DNA from: Candidatus Villigracilis propinquus
GTDB lineage: Bacteria; Chloroflexota; Anaerolineae; Anaerolineales; Villigracilaceae
Assembly (NCBI GenBank): GCA_016714565.1
Contig: JADKDM010000014.1
Span: forward strand, 1 to 64,000
DNA length: 64,000 nt
Direction of reading: 5' to 3'
Numbering within the stretch: the stretch's first letter is position 1; each line of letters starts with the position of its first letter. The translations under genes and the position numbers were made by a program. The notes beneath the pieces are model-generated. The model was given only the letters and a program-made list of their open reading frames with translations. It was not told the DNA's origin and made no database searches. Positions 26,480 through 34,782 of this stretch are shown here, one piece after another.

Positions 26480-26803
26480 ATGTCAATCACCCCAAAATCA
26501 CAGGTTTTGCATATGGCCGAACTGGTTAATTATCAGGAAGGTTCCGTGGTCAGCCGTCAGATCACCAAGGCAGAGGCGGGCAACGTCACTCTTTTTGCTT
26601 TTGATATCCAACAGGGTTTAAGCGAACACACCGCACCTTTCGATGCGTTGGTTCATATCCTTGAAGGCGAAGCCGAGGTGACGATCTCTGGCAAGCCGTT
26701 TCAGTTAAAGATGGGGGATGCGATCATTATGCCAGCCAACGAACCGCACGCATTGAAGGCCCTTCAAAAATTCAAAATGCTGCTGACAATGATCCGCGCG
26801 TAA
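26480..26803 (+). CDS. single-domain cupin protein
   Basis: The 107-residue small beta-barrel has the cupin motif pair: LSEHTAPFDALVHILEGEAEV (motif 1, with a single metal-type His) and MGDAIIMPANEPHALKAL (motif 2). The start follows TTGGAGGAATC. Functions in this family range from sugar isomerisation to sensing, and nothing here fixes it. It probably forms an operon with the upstream MFS gene and converges on surE. Confidence 0.85.
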   Translation: MSITPKSQVLHMAELVNYQEGSVVSRQITKAEAGNVTLFAFDIQQGLSEHTAPFDALVHILEGEAEVTISGKPFQLKMGDAIIMPANEPHALKALQKFKMLLTMIRA

Positions 26804-26813
26804 GACTGTCGCC

Positions 26814-27623
26814 TTATTTTCGCAAGTGTTTCTCAAACTCTTTCAAATCAATGCGAGCTGTCAGGTCAAGATCCAATGGTGTGACGGCAACCATTTTTTT
26901 CTTTCGCAGCACGTACACATCGGTATCTTCCTGTTCGTTCTCCAAATTATTATCAAGCCGGTATGAGATCGTGCCTGGCACATCCCATGATTCTCTTTGT
27001 ACAGGGAACGGCTCGTAATATCGGAGGCGGGAAAGCCTCGTCATTTGCCACTCAGTTTCCGGCGTGGCATGAGACGGCACTTCCACTTTGATCAAGTCCA
27101 CACCGCTTGAGAGTTTTCTATCCAAAAGCAGTTTTGCAAAATAGCCGGTGAAATATCCCGCGGTCGTAAAATCAATATCTTCCGAATGGCTCAAGTGATA
27201 ATGTGCCTCGGTCTGAAGTGAAACGGCCATCGCTGGAAAACCCAGAGAGGTTGCTTCCATCGCCGCCCCAACCGTGCCGGAGATGGTGATCCCCAAACCG
27301 ACGTTCTCGCCATAATTGATTCCAGAGACAACAAGATCGGGCTTGTGCGGGACGATCTCCAGAACGGCATGGAGGACGGCCTGAGCCGGGGAACCGCCAA
27401 CTGCATACACGGTCCACTCCTGACCGTTGACCTGCACCTGTTCCTTTTTTATGATCCCATCTGACGTGCTGGGCAAACTGCGCCCCATGCCCGTGGATTG
27501 TTCACGCGGCGCGGCAACCGTAACATAACCGATCTTGGATAACTCGCTAGCCGCTGCCCATAAACCGGGGGAACGAATGCCGTCATCATTGGTCAAAAGG
27601 ATGTGTGGTTTTGTTTTTGTCAT
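26814..27623 (-). CDS. surE: 5'/3'-nucleotidase SurE
   Basis: SurE acid phosphatases hydrolyse nucleoside monophosphates using a metal bound by the N-terminal ILLTNDDGIRSPG motif, seen here. AAPREQSTGMGRSLP and LVVSGINYGENVGLGITISGTVGAAMEA are also family hallmarks. I chose the second ATG (27623), since a TATAAT on the minus strand (27632-27637) leaves 8 nt to it but only 2 nt to the first ATG at 27629. The length, 269 residues, is normal. Confidence 0.93.
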   Translation of the reverse strand: MTKTKPHILLTNDDGIRSPGLWAAASELSKIGYVTVAAPREQSTGMGRSLPSTSDGIIKKEQVQVNGQEWTVYAVGGSPAQAVLHAVLEIVPHKPDLVVSGINYGENVGLGITISGTVGAAMEATSLGFPAMAVSLQTEAHYHLSHSEDIDFTTAGYFTGYFAKLLLDRKLSSGVDLIKVEVPSHATPETEWQMTRLSRLRYYEPFPVQRESWDVPGTISYRLDNNLENEQEDTDVYVLRKKKMVAVTPLDLDLTARIDLKEFEKHLRK

Positions 27624-27692
27624 AGTCATCCATTATAAACAAAAAGGTATAGGAACACCCGTCTTTGCAGTTTGTGACCTACTTAATACGAA

Positions 27693-27717
27693 ACCGCCCT
27701 TCACTGTGAAGGGCGGT
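27693..27717. repeat. perfect hairpin between surE and tRNA
   Basis: ACCGCCCTTCA, loop CTG, TGAAGGGCGGT. An 11-bp perfect stem without a clear U-tract on either strand. It may terminate or stabilise the tRNA transcript that reads toward it. Confidence 0.5.
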
Positions 27718-27729
27718 ACTAAAAAATTG

Positions 27730-27802
27730 TGGGCCCAGCAGGATTCGAACCTGCGACCAAGGAATTATGAGTTCCCTGCGCTAACCACTGCGCCATGGGC
27801 CC
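27730..27802 (-). tRNA. tRNA with CAT anticodon (Met elongator or Ile2)
   Basis: Complete 73-nt cloverleaf on the minus strand: acceptor GGGCCCA/TGGGCCC, D arm GCGCAGTGGTTAGCGC, anticodon loop CTCATAA and T arm GCAGGTTCGAATCCTGC. The discriminator is A and CCA is not encoded. A CAT anticodon with this acceptor could be elongator methionine or lysidine-modified isoleucine tRNA; the sequence alone does not settle it. Confidence 0.9.
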
Positions 27803-27812
27803 TAAAATAAGT

Positions 27813-27833
27813 AGCGATTAGCAGTCAGCGTTA
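27813..27833. repeat. heptamer array between tRNAs
   Basis: AGCGATT, AGCAGTC, AGCGTTA in exact register, continuing less regularly to about 27870 (CATCAGCTAACCGCTAT). Confidence 0.55.
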
Positions 27834-27874
27834 TCACAAGATTTGCAATACGCCATCAGCTAACCGCTATACAG

Positions 27875-27946
27875 AGCGGGAGATGGGATTCGAACCCACG
27901 AATATCAGCTTGGAAGGCTGATGCCTTACCACTTGGCGACTCCCGC
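27875..27946 (-). tRNA. tRNA-Gly(TCC)
   Basis: 72-nt cloverleaf on the minus strand: acceptor GCGGGAG/CTCCCGC, anticodon stem-loop CAGCC-TTCCAAG-type with anticodon TCC, T loop GGGTTCGAATCCC, discriminator T, no CCA. It lies upstream of the CAT-anticodon tRNA and is probably in the same transcript. Confidence 0.93.
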
Positions 27947-28111
27947 GAGACTACCACTATATTTGCCATTAAGGAGTTTCTAAGCCTTATATCTGGCGTA
28001 GTCCTTTGTAAAAACAAAGCAAATTGCCCTAATTGCATCGCGTATTATATGGGGATTTTGTTTTTTGAGCAAGTGACTTTGCTACACACATGGAACTGTT
28101 GCCCCACCTCC

Positions 28112-28141
28112 TTGACAGCGACTTTTATACTGGAGTACACT
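28112..28141 (+). promoter_or_regulatory. sigma-70-type promoter of Mn riboswitch transcript
   Basis: TTGACA (28112-28117) and TACACT (28136-28141) with 18-nt spacing, starting RNA just before the aptamer. Confidence 0.7.
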
Positions 28142-28147
28142 ACTTTC

Positions 28148-28279
28148 ATTGATTGGGGAGTAGCCGCCTGTTCCCCACAGGGTGGATGGTCGTCATAACA
28201 TTGACCGAATGGCCCTCGGCAATTCATGTGCAATGTTGCGTTGGCAAGACCACCATGTGCGAAACGTGGTGGTCTTTTA
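28148..28279 (+). ncRNA. yybP-ykoY manganese riboswitch
   Basis: The leader of the P-type ATPase gene contains both conserved aptamer segments of the yybP-ykoY (Mn2+) class: GGGGAGTAGCCGCC with CGTCATAACATTGACC on the 5' side, and TTGGCAAGACC on the 3' side. The closing strand AAGACCACCA also forms the left arm of an intrinsic terminator (28246-28279: AAGACCACCA, loop TGTGCGAAACG, TGGTGGTCTTTT). Mn2+ binding should favour the aptamer and let transcription proceed into the exporter, as known for this class. Confidence 0.85.
28246..28279 (+). terminator. riboswitch expression-platform terminator
   Basis: AAGACCACCA / TGGTGGTCTT with a following TT-rich tract. The left arm is part of the Mn aptamer, so folding is mutually exclusive. 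Confidence 0.8.
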
Positions 28280-28319
28280 ATTAATACAATCAGATACCAC
28301 TCTATTTTGGAGACGCTGC

Positions 28320-31235
28320 ATGACTGACACTACCCCGAAGACACAAATACACGAGCATGAATGGTACGCCCTGCAAGCTGAAAAAGTCCTTAGCCATCTT
28401 CAGGTGCAAAATGAAGGGCTGTCCTCTGAAGAAGTTGAAAAGCGCCTTCAGCAATATGGTCCAAACCAGTTGAAGGAGGCGCCGCGCCCGGGATTCCTTG
28501 CCTTGTTGTGGGCGCAGCTTAATAACTTCGTTGTCATCCTGCTGATTGTGGCCTCGGTCATCTCCGCCCTGCTCGGCGATTACGTGGAAGCCGCCGCCAT
28601 CATGGCGATCGTTGTCTTGAACGCCGTGTTGGGCATCGTTCAGGAGCAGCGTGCGGAGCAGGCACTTGCCGCGCTGAAAAAACTTGCTGCGCCCGATGCG
28701 CAAGTGATGCGCGATGGCGTACGTACCTCCGTGCCGTCCTATAACCTTGTGCCTGGTGATATTGTCTTTTTGGAAGCGGGGAATTTTATCCCCGCAGACT
28801 TGCGCCTGCTCGAAGCCGTCAACCTGCGTGTGGAGGAAGCCTCGCTTACCGGCGAGTCGCTCCCCGTGCAAAAGAATGCATCTACAGTGCTTGAGAAGAA
28901 CGTGCCTCTTGGCGACCGAAAGAACACAGCTTTCATGGGCACTGTCGTCAATTATGGCCGTGGACGCGGCGTGGTGACCAGTACGGGAATGCATACCCAG
29001 CTTGGCCTAATCGCAACCATGCTGCAAAACGTGGAAACAGAAGAGACCCCCTTGCAAAGACGGCTTGACCAGCTTGGTAAGTCATTGAGCATTGGCTCGC
29101 TGATTTTGGTTGCTGTGGTATTTATCGTCGCGCTTATCAATTACACTGAAATTGGCGGCCTGTTCACCGCTCCTTTGGACTATCTAAAAGAATTCGCAGA
29201 ACAGATCACCGAAGTCTTCATCATCGCCATCAGCCTCGCGATCGCAGCCGTGCCGGAAGGTCTCCCCGCTGTTGTAACGATCTCCCTCGCGCTCGGAATG
29301 CGGGAAATGGTAACCCGCCACGCGCTCATCCGCAAGCTGTCTTCGGTGGAGACGCTTGGTTCCGCCACGACAATTTGTTCCGACAAAACCGGCACATTGA
29401 CCCAGAACGAAATGACCGTCACTCGCGTGTGGGCCGACAATCAATTCATCCATGTGACGGGAACGGGATATGCGCCGGTTGGCGAGTTTCAGGTGGATGG
29501 TAAAAAAATAGAAGTCGATAAATTCCCAGCCATTCTTTCGACTCTCTGGCTTGGCTTGTTGAATAACGATTCGACGATTGAATCCACCGGCGAAAACGAA
29601 TCCGCCAAAACGTACCGCATCGTTGGCGACCCGACAGAGGGTGCGCTGCTAGTGGCAGCTGCCAAAGCTGGAGCCATTCACGTCCAGATCGACGAAGCCT
29701 ACCCGCGCGAGAACGAAGTTCCCTTCGACTCGGATCGCAAACGCATGATCACCATTCACGATGTGCGTGACCCGAAATCCGAGGATCTATCCCCGTTCAA
29801 AGATGAAAAGCACAAGGACTGGGATGTGATCGTCGTCAAAGGCGCGCCCGATATCGTGCTTGAGTTATGCACAAAATATCAGGGCATGGACGATCAGCCC
29901 CGCGAAATGACGAAGGAAGCAAAAGAACGCATCCTTGCCGCAAATGATACGATGACCAAGGATGCCCTTCGTGTGCTCGGCTTTGCTTATCGTTTGGACA
30001 AGAATGTTCCAGATAATGCCGAAGAACTCAAAGCTGATGAATTGGAAAAGGATCTGGTCTTTGTTGGCCTGCTCGGCATGATCGACCCGCCGCGCACCGA
30101 AGTGAAGCCTGCGCTCGAAAGAGCACGCCATGCGGGCATCCGCACGGTGATGATCACGGGTGACTTCCCGAATACAGCCAAAGCCATCGCTGAGTCGATC
30201 GGCTTGCTGCGCCCCGGCAAAAAAGTAATGACCGGCGCTGAACTCGACAAGATCGACGATACCGAACTCAAAAACATCATCGAAGATACAGACGTATTTG
30301 CCCGCGTTTCTCCAGAACATAAGATGCGCATCGTGGATGCCTTGCAGGCCAATGATGAGATCGTCGCGATGACAGGTGACGGCGTGAACGATGCCCCCGC
30401 CATCAAACGCGCGGACATTGGCGTGTCGATGGGCATCACCGGCACAGATGTTGCCAAAGAAACCGCAGACATGGTTCTCACAGACGATAACTATGCCAGC
30501 ATCGTCTCGGCTGTGGAGCAGGGACGCATCATCTACAGCAACATTCGCAAGTTTGTGTTCTTCCTGCTCTCTTCCAACGTGGCAGAGATCATGATCATCT
30601 TCCTTGCGACCCTGGCAGGCTTGCCCGCGCCGTTGACCGCGATCCAATTGCTCTGGCTCAACCTCATCACAGACGGCGCGCCCGCGCTCGCGCTCGCCAT
30701 GGAAAAGGGCGACCCTGACACCATGGATCAGAAGCCGCGTGCCAAGAACGAACCCATCGTCAACCGCTCCATGGGCATTGGCATCATCGTGCAGACCTTT
30801 GCTCAAACGGGTGCGGTGCTGGGTGCATTCATTATGGGGTTGGCGTGGCATCTCGAAGCAGGAGCAATTATCCCCGCTGGGACGAACGTCCTGTCCTTCG
30901 TGTTGAGCCATGAATGGCGCGGAGTGGATGTTCAAACCGCGGAGACGATGGCTTTTGTTACACTGTCCCTGGCTGAATTATTCCGTGCGTACACGGTTCG
31001 CTCGGAGCGCGCATCCATCTTCCAGATCGGGTTCTTCTCGAACAAATACATGCAATACGCAGTGGGAATTTCCATTGCGCTGCTGCTGCTCGTTTGTGCC
31101 GTACCCTTTCTACAGCCCATCTTCAACACCCATTTCCTTACCGGGCGAGAATGGGGATTGGTGGTTGGCCTCGCGCTGCTGCCTGCGGTTGCGGAGGAGA
31201 TCACCAAGTTCTTCCTGCGAAGAAAAGAGAAGTAA
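28320..31235 (+). CDS. P2-type cation-transporting ATPase, probably Mn2+/Ca2+ export
   Basis: The 971-residue P-type ATPase has the actuator loop LTGESLPVQK, the TM4 motif AAVPEGLPAVVTISLALG, the phosphorylation site CSDKTGTLTQNEMTVTR and the hinge MTGDGVNDAPAIKRADIGVSMG. TM6 reads LLWLNLITDGAPALALAMEKGD, and about ten membrane helices are predicted. These features place it with SERCA/PMCA-like pumps. The Mn2+ riboswitch directly upstream argues that manganese export is a main task, with calcium as alternative. GGAGACGCTGC precedes the ATG. A bidirectional terminator follows. Confidence 0.95.
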   Translation: MTDTTPKTQIHEHEWYALQAEKVLSHLQVQNEGLSSEEVEKRLQQYGPNQLKEAPRPGFLALLWAQLNNFVVILLIVASVISALLGDYVEAAAIMAIVVLNAVLGIVQEQRAEQALAALKKLAAPDAQVMRDGVRTSVPSYNLVPGDIVFLEAGNFIPADLRLLEAVNLRVEEASLTGESLPVQKNASTVLEKNVPLGDRKNTAFMGTVVNYGRGRGVVTSTGMHTQLGLIATMLQNVETEETPLQRRLDQLGKSLSIGSLILVAVVFIVALINYTEIGGLFTAPLDYLKEFAEQITEVFIIAISLAIAAVPEGLPAVVTISLALGMREMVTRHALIRKLSSVETLGSATTICSDKTGTLTQNEMTVTRVWADNQFIHVTGTGYAPVGEFQVDGKKIEVDKFPAILSTLWLGLLNNDSTIESTGENESAKTYRIVGDPTEGALLVAAAKAGAIHVQIDEAYPRENEVPFDSDRKRMITIHDVRDPKSEDLSPFKDEKHKDWDVIVVKGAPDIVLELCTKYQGMDDQPREMTKEAKERILAANDTMTKDALRVLGFAYRLDKNVPDNAEELKADELEKDLVFVGLLGMIDPPRTEVKPALERARHAGIRTVMITGDFPNTAKAIAESIGLLRPGKKVMTGAELDKIDDTELKNIIEDTDVFARVSPEHKMRIVDALQANDEIVAMTGDGVNDAPAIKRADIGVSMGITGTDVAKETADMVLTDDNYASIVSAVEQGRIIYSNIRKFVFFLLSSNVAEIMIIFLATLAGLPAPLTAIQLLWLNLITDGAPALALAMEKGDPDTMDQKPRAKNEPIVNRSMGIGIIVQTFAQTGAVLGAFIMGLAWHLEAGAIIPAGTNVLSFVLSHEWRGVDVQTAETMAFVTLSLAELFRAYTVRSERASIFQIGFFSNKYMQYAVGISIALLLLVCAVPFLQPIFNTHFLTGREWGLVVGLALLPAVAEEITKFFLRRKEK

Positions 31236-31239
31236 TTAT

Positions 31240-31272
31240 AAAAAGCTCCCGCAAATTTGCGGGAGCTTTTTA
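31240..31272. terminator. bidirectional intrinsic terminator
   Basis: AAAAAGCTCCCGCAAATTTGCGGGAGCTTTTT serves both the ATPase (plus) and the convergent zinc-ribbon gene (minus), whose last codon lies within it. Confidence 0.9.
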
Positions 31273-31698
31273 TTTGCCTTTTTTCAGGAAGGAATGCATT
31301 TGCTTCAAGGTTTGCTTCCATGTATCTTCAGCGTCCAGCTTGCGTTGAATGTCCTTCGCACGCTGACGCATGATCTCCATCACCCGCTCGTCTTCGCCTG
31401 CATCCAGCCAGAAGCCGTGTTCCTTCGCGGCGCAATATTCCAACTTCAGGTCATAGAGACGATATTGAAATTCATCCAATCCATTCCCGCAGTGTGGACA
31501 GGGATAAAGCGTCTTGGATTGAAAATGCACCAATGAACCTTTGTGAGGGTCGTCATCAAAAGTCGTGTCTTCCAATTGATCTAACTCATTTGAATCCAGC
31601 CACATGCCGCGGCATTCGGGACATGAATCCACTTCGATCATGCCTTTGTAATATTTTTTCACCAGTTCAGTATTGCATTTGGGACAGTTCATGTTCAT
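31270..31698 (-). CDS. TFIIB-type zinc-ribbon protein
   Basis: The roughly 142-residue protein carries two CxxC zinc ribbons: NCPKCNTELVKKYYKGMIEV with CPECRGMWLDSNELDQLE (zf-TFIIB family) and YPCPHCGNGLDEFQY with the second pair partly lost (EYCAAKEHGFWLDAGE). The C-terminus is a charged helix. Function unknown; zinc-ribbon partners in nucleic-acid or protein binding are likely. I picked the second ATG because AAAGGGA abuts the first one (31704) and is properly spaced from 31698. Confidence 0.82.
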   Translation of the reverse strand: MNMNCPKCNTELVKKYYKGMIEVDSCPECRGMWLDSNELDQLEDTTFDDDPHKGSLVHFQSKTLYPCPHCGNGLDEFQYRLYDLKLEYCAAKEHGFWLDAGEDERVMEIMRQRAKDIQRKLDAEDTWKQTLKQMHSFLKKGK

Positions 31699-31737
31699 CG
31701 TCATTCCCTTTCAGGGACGGTGTACCCTTCGACAGGC

Positions 31738-32541
31738 TCAGGGCAAGTTTCCGTCCGAAGCAATCTCCTCTTCCATCACATGATGTACCATTTCATCCAC
31801 AGAACCATTGTTTGGTTTCAGATCCATCCAGAGCAAAAATTCCACATTGCCTTTCGGCCCCAGCAAAGTTGATTTGACCAACCCGCGCAGGCCGAAGCCT
31901 TCATCTTTTGCGTAATTCAACACATCCAGCAAAACCTGTTTGTGAATTTCAGGGTTGCGGATGACGCCATCACCGCGCGAGACGTCCTTCTTGCCTGCCT
32001 CGAATTGCGGTTTGATCAAACACAACAGCTGGGTGTTTTCAGAAACCCATTTTTTTATGGTCGGAAGCAGGACTTTCAACGAAATGAAAGAAGCATCTAC
32101 GGTGATAAATGAAACCGGCTCAGGCAGTGACTCTAAAAAGCGCGCGTTCATCTGCTCCATAACTACAACACGGCGGTCGTTGCGTAGTTTCCAGTGCAGG
32201 ATGCCCTTGCCTACATCAATGGCATAGACTTTGACCGCGCCGCGCTGCAACATGCAATCTGTGAAGCCGCCCGTGGACGAGCCTACATCCGCGCAAACGA
32301 AATCCTTCACGTCTATGGCGAATGTGTCCAGCGCGCCTTCCAGTTTTTCTCCGCCGCGAGAGACGAAGCGTGGGCCGGAATCAACTTTCAGCGTGGACTT
32401 TGTATCGGTTGCAGTAGCAGGCTTGAGTACGACTTGATCGTTCACTCGCACTTGTCCAGCCATAATTAAGGCTTGCGCTTTGGCGCGTGAGTCGGCCAAT
32501 CCACGATCCACAAGCAGAACATCCAGACGAATTTTGGGCAT
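31738..32541 (-). CDS. tlyA: TlyA-family rRNA (cytidine-2'-O)-methyltransferase
   Basis: The 267-residue protein joins an N-terminal S4 RNA-binding domain (RLDVLLVDRGLADSRAKAQA) to an FtsJ-like SAM methyltransferase (VCADVGSSTGGFTDCMLQRGA, then FITVDASFISL and LIKPQFEAGK). TlyA proteins methylate 16S and 23S rRNA; some were named hemolysin A. The start lies 6 nt after a TAAAAT on the minus strand (32548-32553), so it is predicted leaderless. The last codons overlap a GACAGGCTCAGGGC-type interspersed repeat. Confidence 0.92.
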   Translation of the reverse strand: MPKIRLDVLLVDRGLADSRAKAQALIMAGQVRVNDQVVLKPATATDTKSTLKVDSGPRFVSRGGEKLEGALDTFAIDVKDFVCADVGSSTGGFTDCMLQRGAVKVYAIDVGKGILHWKLRNDRRVVVMEQMNARFLESLPEPVSFITVDASFISLKVLLPTIKKWVSENTQLLCLIKPQFEAGKKDVSRGDGVIRNPEIHKQVLLDVLNYAKDEGFGLRGLVKSTLLGPKGNVEFLLWMDLKPNNGSVDEMVHHVMEEEIASDGNLP

Positions 32542-32592
32542 GTTTCTATTTTACTTGCAGTGATGATATAAACGGGAAACTGGAGAAACCTG

Positions 32593-33882
32593 ATGAAACG
32601 TTTATTGATTGTACTTTCCATCGTGCTGACAATGCTGGCCTGCAATATTCCGTCGCGGATGATCACGCCAACAACGGAATCAATACAAATATCAACTACG
32701 CAAATGGCGACTCTTGAGCCGACGAGTGAACCAATTGCCTATCCTTTCCCGCAGCATGTGACTTATGCATCAAATAGCATTTTGCCAAGCCACCGCACAC
32801 AGGAACAGCTGGATAACGATATGCGTGCTTTCTATGATCAGTGGAAATCTGAATATTTGATCGAAGCGGGAACGGGCACGAATGGCATCATGATGGTTCG
32901 TGTGGCGTTTGGTAAGGACGAGCCGAATTATTCAACCACCGTTTCCGAGGGGCAGGGTTACGGAATGATGATCGTGCCGATGATGGCGGGATATGACCCT
33001 GATGCACAGAGCATCTTTGACGGGTTGTGGGCATTCGCACGGGCGCATCCCAGTGAAATTGATCCGCGCCTTATGGATTGGAATGTTCCCAACCCGGAAG
33101 GCAATGCCAGCGCATTTGACGGCGACGCCGATATTGCCTATGGCTTGCTTTTGGCAGATGCTCAATGGGGAAGTGATGGACGTGTGAATTACAAAGCAGA
33201 AGCGGTAATCATGATCAGAGGGATTCTTGAATCCACCATTGGCAGTGAAAGTCATTTGCCAATGCTTGGAGATTGGGTGAATGTGAGCGAACCGCAATAC
33301 AACCAGTACACACCCCGTTCGTCTGATTTTATGCTGGCGAATTTCCGCGCATTTGGAAAAGCCACGAATGAGCCTGTTTGGGATGATGTTGTTTTACAAA
33401 GCCAAAACATAATGATGGGTATTCAGAACAGTTACAGTAATGAGACAGGCTTGCTTCCCGATTTCATTGTGAACGGTGAACCAGCTCCGTCTAATTTTCT
33501 GGAAAACACAACAGATGGTTCCTACAACTACAATGCAGGGCGTGATCCGTGGCGGGTTGGCATGGATGCTCTGTTGCATGATGATGCCACCTCCCGCGCC
33601 ATCGTACAAAAAATATCACGTTGGATCGAAACAAGTACAAATGGCGACCCGAACAACATCCGCGCAGGATATGAATTGGATGGCACGCCCCTGCCTGACA
33701 GTGAATACTTCACAACGTTCTTTGTCGCCCCAATGGGTGTGGCTGCCATGAATGACCCCGCCCAGCAGGAATGGCTGAATGCGATATATGATTCTGTCTA
33801 CGAAAATCATCTGGATTATTACGAAGATTCGGTGAACTTTCTATGCCTTTTAGTAATGACAGGTAATTTCTGGACGCCCTGA
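32593..33882 (+). CDS. glycoside hydrolase family 8 lipoprotein
   Basis: The 429-residue exported protein has a signal ending in the lipobox MLAC (Cys at about 17). The (alpha/alpha)6 GH8 core has the catalytic acid in TVSEGQGYGMMI and the aspartate motif AFDGDADIAYGLLLADAQWG. GH8 enzymes cut beta-1,4 glucans, xylans or chitosan; the specificity cannot be set here. It is probably anchored on the cell surface for polysaccharide use. RBS CTGGAGAAACCTG. Divergent from tlyA. Confidence 0.9.
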   Translation: MKRLLIVLSIVLTMLACNIPSRMITPTTESIQISTTQMATLEPTSEPIAYPFPQHVTYASNSILPSHRTQEQLDNDMRAFYDQWKSEYLIEAGTGTNGIMMVRVAFGKDEPNYSTTVSEGQGYGMMIVPMMAGYDPDAQSIFDGLWAFARAHPSEIDPRLMDWNVPNPEGNASAFDGDADIAYGLLLADAQWGSDGRVNYKAEAVIMIRGILESTIGSESHLPMLGDWVNVSEPQYNQYTPRSSDFMLANFRAFGKATNEPVWDDVVLQSQNIMMGIQNSYSNETGLLPDFIVNGEPAPSNFLENTTDGSYNYNAGRDPWRVGMDALLHDDATSRAIVQKISRWIETSTNGDPNNIRAGYELDGTPLPDSEYFTTFFVAPMGVAAMNDPAQQEWLNAIYDSVYENHLDYYEDSVNFLCLLVMTGNFWTP

Positions 33883-33912
33883 AACAAATGGAAATACAGG
33901 TAAAATAGCCCC

Positions 33913-34782
33913 ATGTTAATTGCCCTTATAAAAACCATGCGCCCGAGGCAATGGACGAAAAATGTTTTTGTCTTTGCCGCACTTGTCTTTGATAAACAAT
34001 TATTTCATGCGGATGCCTTCCTGCGCACCCTGGCAGGCTTTGCGCTATTCTGCCTGATCTCCTCCAGTGTGTATATTTTTAATGACCTCTCGGATGTGGA
34101 GGCAGACCGCCAGCACCCTGAAAAGAAGAACCGCCCCATCGCCTCAGGCAAACTTCCCGTCAATGCGGCATGGGCTGCGGGCATTGTGCTGGTGCTCGTC
34201 ACGTGCGGGCTCGCATTTCTTCTTTCCCCGGGGTTTGAATACGTGATCGTGACGTACTTCGTGCTCTTTATGGCATACACAAAATGGCTCAAACATATTC
34301 CCATTTTGGATGTGCTCATCCTTGCGGCGGGCTTCGTCCTGCGCGTACACGCGGGCGTCACATTGATCGACGTGGAAAGATTTTCGCCCTGGTTGTATGT
34401 GGTGATGAGCCTGCTCTCGCTCTTTCTCGGTTTCGGCAAACGCCGCGCCGAGATCGCATTGCTCACGCATGACGCGGGGTCTCACCGCAAAGTGCTGGAG
34501 GGCTACACCCTGCCGCTGCTCGACCAGTACATCATGATCGTTTCAGGCACCACCATTGTGGCGTATTCGCTGTACACATTCTCAGCACCCAACGTCCCTG
34601 AAAACCACAGCATGATGTTGACCATTCCATTCGTCTTGTACACCATCTTCCGCTATCTGTATCTCATTCAGGTGGAAAATTCAGGCGGTTCGCCGGAGGA
34701 AGTGCTGCTCACCGACAGACCGTTTCAAATTGCGATGGTTCTTTGGGCAGCCACCGTTCTGGCGATCTTTTACCTCTCGTGA
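33913..34782 (+). CDS. UbiA-family decaprenyl-phosphate phosphoribosyltransferase-like protein
   Basis: The 289-residue integral membrane prenyltransferase has about nine helices. The first aspartate-rich motif, NDLSDVEADRQHPEKKNRPI, matches DPPR synthase (Rv3806c type), together with the N-terminal MRPRQWTKNVFVFAAL. It would attach phosphoribose to a polyprenyl phosphate, supplying the substrate for the DprE1/DprE2-like pair at 9.5-11.8 kb (inference). The start is 6 nt after TAAAAT (33901-33906). It overlaps the mevalonate kinase start by GTGA. Confidence 0.87.
   Translation: MLIALIKTMRPRQWTKNVFVFAALVFDKQLFHADAFLRTLAGFALFCLISSSVYIFNDLSDVEADRQHPEKKNRPIASGKLPVNAAWAAGIVLVLVTCGLAFLLSPGFEYVIVTYFVLFMAYTKWLKHIPILDVLILAAGFVLRVHAGVTLIDVERFSPWLYVVMSLLSLFLGFGKRRAEIALLTHDAGSHRKVLEGYTLPLLDQYIMIVSGTTIVAYSLYTFSAPNVPENHSMMLTIPFVLYTIFRYLYLIQVENSGGSPEEVLLTDRPFQIAMVLWAATVLAIFYLS

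Noticed and set aside
23895..26803. TIR-helicase-MFS-cupin stretch as a defence island
   Set aside because: The helicase is separated by a strong terminator, the MFS and cupin genes are ordinary, and no methylase, toxin or other defence partner is present.
29865..30935. 356-codon minus-strand frame within the P-type ATPase gene
   Set aside because: Shadow of a conserved ATPase; the peptide is rich in His/Asp/Gly with no domain pattern.
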